In this document: piece by piece, positions 60,710 to 64,000 of the stretch
Layout of the letters: every line of letters starts with the position of its first letter
Numbering within the stretch: the stretch's first letter is position 1
Assembly (NCBI GenBank): GCA_002964805.2
Contig: PUDQ02000084.1
Coordinates: 62,001-126,000, forward strand
Source: Trametes villosa
Taxonomy: Eukaryota; Basidiomycota; Agaricomycetes; Polyporales; Polyporaceae
Reading direction: 5' to 3'
DNA length: 64,000 bases
Made by a program: the position numbers and the translations under genes
Notes under the pieces: model-generated
What the model saw: only the letters and a program-made list of their open reading frames with translations
What the model was told of the DNA's origin: nothing
Databases searched by the model: none

Positions 60710-63094
60710 ATGACAAAGTACATTATCGTCTCCGGAGGTGTTGTGAGCGGCATCGGGAAGGGCGTTATCGGTGCGCCTCCGCTCCCATCTCTCAGTATTC
60801 GAGCCCGTATGTTCAAGCCACCTCCCAGCCTCTTCTACGGGCCTGCTCCTCAAGACCACCGGTCTCAAGGTCACTGCCATTAAGATCGACCCGTACATGA
60901 ACATCGATGCTGGTACGATGAGACCGCAGGAGCATGGTGAGATTGTCGTGTGCAGAACTGCGCTCAGTATGTCTGAGAGTGAAGATAGGCGAGGTCTATG
61001 TCCTGAATGACGGCGGAGAAGTCGACCTTGACCTCGGCAACTACGAGCGTTACCTGAACGTCACTCTGAGCAAGGACAACAACATCACCACCGGAAAGAT
61101 CTACCGCGAAGTGATCGAGAGGGAGGTATGTACATGCGAGCAGGGGCACGTGCATGTGACTGAGGAATATGTCCGCCGCAGCGTCGCGGAGACTACTTGG
61201 GCAAGACTGTCCAGGTATGACTGGCTGATCAGATCTATGGGACTAGAGGCTCTGAACATGACGGGTTTAGATCATCCCCCATGTCACGAACGCTATCCAA
61301 GACTGGATCGAGCGCGTGTCCAAGATTCCTGTCGACGAAACCGGCGAGGAGCCCGACGTGTGCATCGTCGAGGTAGGTCGCTTACTCTTCGACGTGCCCA
61401 TTGTACTTATACTGTGGACAGCTGGGCGGTACCGTTGGAGACATCGAGTCGGCGCCCTTCATTGAGGCGATCCGGCAGTTCCAATTCCGCGTCGGCCACG
61501 AGAACTTCGCGCTCATCCACGTGTCGCTCGTCCCCGACATGCACGGCGAGCAGAAGACGAAGCCGACTCAGACGACCGTCCATGCCCTCCGCGGTCTTGG
61601 TCTCCTCCCCGACCTGGTCAGCACGCTCACCCTCTTCTACGCATGCCTCCCGTGCTAATATATGACACACAGATCGCCTGCCGTCTGATCGTACAAAAGC
61701 CCCTCGAACCCGCCACCAAGTCCAAAATCTCGATGTTCTGTCACGTCGCCCCCGAGCAGGTCGTCGGCGTGCACGACGTATCCTCTGTCTACCACGTCCC
61801 CCTCCTCCTCCAGTCACAGGGGATCATCCAGTACCTCCAAAAACGCCTGAACCTCGCCAGCATCCAGATTACCCCCCAGATGAAGGAGCGTGGTCTGTCA
61901 TTAGAGAACCGCTGGCGGGAACTCACAAAACGGTGAGAGCCAACGAGCTTCTCGTTTCATGAGGTTTTAGCATACTCATAGTTGCGCAGCCAAGAGCGCC
62001 TTCTGGACGAGGTCTCCATCGCTCTGGTCGGCAAGTACACGGACATGCAGGATTCGTATATGTCGGTCGTGAAGTCTCTAGAGCACTCTGCGTTCAGGTG
62101 TAATCGGCGACTCAAGCTCAAGGTTAGCTGCCGCCCATCTGCCGCAAATGAACAGACCGTAACCGCATTCATCATCAGTGGGTAGACGCTTCCGACCTCG
62201 AGCCAGAGGCACAACACACAAACCCCGCGAAATACCACGACGCATGGCGGGACGTTGTATCCGCAAAGTACGTGCACTTCGTTACCGTTCATGCCTCGCG
62301 CCCCCGCTAACCAACCGCAGCGGTATCCTCGTCCCCGGCGGTTTCGGCGTGCGCGGCTCGGAGGGCATGATGCTCGCGATCAAGTGGGCGCGCGAGCAGA
62401 ACATCCCCTTCCTCGGCATCTGCTTCGGCTTCCAGCTCGCCGTCGTCGAGTGGGCGCGCAACGTCTGCGGCATGACCGGCGCGACGTCCGCCGAGTTTAA
62501 CCCCGCCGCGCAGGAGCCCATCATCGTCTTCATGCCCGAGATCTCGAAGACGCACATGGGCGGCACGATGCGTCTCGGTCTCCGCCCGACGGTGTTCGAC
62601 GAGGAAAGCGAGCGCTGGTCGAAGGTGCGCAAGCTGTACGGCGGCGCGGGCAAGATCTGGGAGCGCCACCGCCACCGGTACGAGGTCAACCCGGCGTTGA
62701 TCGAACGCTTCACGAAGAGCGGGATGCGCTTCGTGGGCAAGGACGAGCGCGGGGAGCGTATGCAGGTCCTCGAGCTGCCCGGTCAGTCCCTCTCCCCTTC
62801 TTCCTCGCTTGTCACTGCGTCTGCTGGTACTGACCTAGCTGTGTAGATCACCCGTACTTTGTCGGCTTCCAGGCGCACCCCGAGTTCTGCACGCGCCCGC
62901 TGAACCCGTCGCCGCCGTTCCTTGGGTTCATCGCGGCCGCGTCCGGCGCGGCGGTGATCAACGAGCAGCTCGAGGTGCAGCTGCGCTCGTTCAAGCCGCC
63001 CCACCCCGAGGGCTCGATGGTCGACGAGGAGTCGCTGCGCAGCACGGAGCCCCGCCCCGCCGGCGAGGAGGCCATCCTCAGCTCCGAGCAGTGA
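60710..63094 (+). CDS. URA7: CTP synthase (glutamine hydrolysing)
   Basis: A multi-exon plus-strand gene that starts [19 protein letters not shown], the diagnostic P-loop of CTP synthase. The synthetase domain continues [83 protein letters not shown] and [15 protein letters not shown]. The C-terminal class I glutaminase has [16 protein letters not shown] (nucleophile Cys) and FQAHPEF (catalytic His-Glu). It makes CTP from UTP with glutamine and ATP, in the cytosol. All motifs are intact. The extreme C-terminus is short, polar and Glu-rich. Confidence 0.95.
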
Positions 63095-64000
63095 TCGATG
63101 TCGGCGCCTCGTTGGGAGGGAGGGGTGAATGAGGAGAGATGGGAGTGTACGGCCGTGTACAGCACTATCAGGACGGGCGGTGAAGAAGTATTTTACGCAT
63201 ATAATCTTAGACAGGCATAGAAAACCTCACGCTTGGTAGAGCGATACGTCCATCTTGTTTTCTCGTCGCTTTGGTTGGCAATGAGAGACGTGCATCACAG
63301 CTCCTACCGGACGAACGCCCGGTGCGTTCTTTGGCCGAGGGAACTTGCGCCGTGAGTCGCCCGCCTCTCGCATACTTGATTGCCATGAGCCTAGTGGTCT
63401 CCTGGCCTCCTCCGTGGGTCGCCACTTTCTCCTGCTGGACGCCGCTAGGTCGGCGTGGGCGCGGTCGGTGGCAACATGCAGCGGAGTACACGGCTTTCAA
63501 ACTGCAGAAAAAAGCGTGTGGGAAGAAGGGGCGAAGAAGATCGGGTTTAGTATACCTACCACCGGAAAGGCTCGCGAGAGGTTCCCCGCAGTGTCGGCGG
63601 GTCACAACGCCAGAACGCATGTCGACGTTCCCACTGCTAAATAGAGGTCCGTCAACCTGTCCTCGGGCTGTACCGATCGCTCGGGGAAGGGGTATTTGAG
63701 GTCAACGAGGACGCACCGCTGCCAACTGCTATGGCATCCGGAAGTTCTGCCAAGGCCGTACGTGCAGCCATTGGTCAAATATAGCCGACGCCGTAGGAGT
63801 GCCGTCGTGAACGAGAGCCTGTCGCATTTGCGGTGTGATTGTGTTTCACGGATGCGTGCTCAAGAGAAAAAACAAGTGTATATTGAAACAACAACATGAC
63901 TAGTTGTGGTACAAATACATCCGGAGTCCCAATAATTAATACGCTCTGAGCGAGCTCTACACGCGGCGTCAGCCACACGACAAGACCACACCATCGACCA
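63095..64000. other. 3' end of window
   Basis: 3' flank of CTP synthase and further sequence without a recognised gene. A short plus-strand frame from 63731 (starts MASGSSAKA, followed by a possible donor GTACGT) could be a first exon of a gene that continues outside the window, but this is weak. Confidence 0.35.

Overview
This window looks like nuclear DNA of a filamentous basidiomycete, most likely a wood- or litter-decaying Agaricomycete (Polyporales would fit; that is an inference). The evidence is: many short (about 50-70 nt) spliceosomal introns with GT...CTNA(C)...AG signals, GC-rich coding exons, two intron-containing tRNA genes, genes on both strands without operons, and protein families typical of mushrooms (DUF6533 and fungal rhodopsin-domain membrane proteins, DUF3433, a CBM1-GH5 endoglucanase, a GH1 beta-glucosidase). 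I see no transposase, reverse transcriptase, rRNA, CRISPR array or phage element.

Layout. 1-7.2 kb: purine nucleoside permease-like gene, then a 14-exon DUF3433 membrane protein gene. 7.8-14.6 kb: two nearly identical 208-aa membrane-protein genes in inverted orientation, flanking a two-RRM RNA-binding protein gene and tRNA-Lys(UUU). 15.1-20.3 kb: an unrecognised 199-aa gene, a methionine-permease-like transporter gene with a frame problem, and cyclophilin A. 20.3-23.6 kb: gene-poor. 23.6-27.1 kb: DUF6533 protein, tRNA-His(GUG), a GPI-anchored Ser/Thr-rich wall protein. 27.1-29.8 kb: gene-poor. 29.8-33.5 kb: tandem RBR ubiquitin ligases. 34.0-37.5 kb: ribosomal protein eL20 and an intronless ABC-F ATPase. 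37.9-43.4 kb: GH1 beta-glucosidase, a mitochondrial OXLD1-like protein, and CSN5. 43.7-50.8 kb: a large acidic protein with a possible pRiA4b ORF-3-like domain, S1/P1 nuclease, a small uncertain ORF, CBM1-GH5 endoglucanase. 52.8-63.1 kb: rhodopsin-domain protein, cytochrome P450, zinc-dependent polyol dehydrogenase, CTP synthase.

Functionally most genes are independent housekeeping or secretory genes. The GH5 endoglucanase and the GH1 beta-glucosidase could act in sequence on cellulose: one cuts chains to oligosaccharides, the other releases glucose. The S1/P1 nuclease and the GPI-anchored wall protein also enter the secretory route. CSN5 (deneddylation) and the two RBR ligases belong to ubiquitin biology but show no sign of shared control.

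The most notable observations are: the inverted duplication with its conserved promoter, intron and 20-codon upstream ORF; an unusual number of 9-21 nt microexons that encode cores of conserved motifs; two likely GC-AG introns; and the frame break in the transporter gene. Exon models were built by hand from splice signals, reading frame and family motifs. Where I quote a protein length, the exon lengths sum to an open frame.
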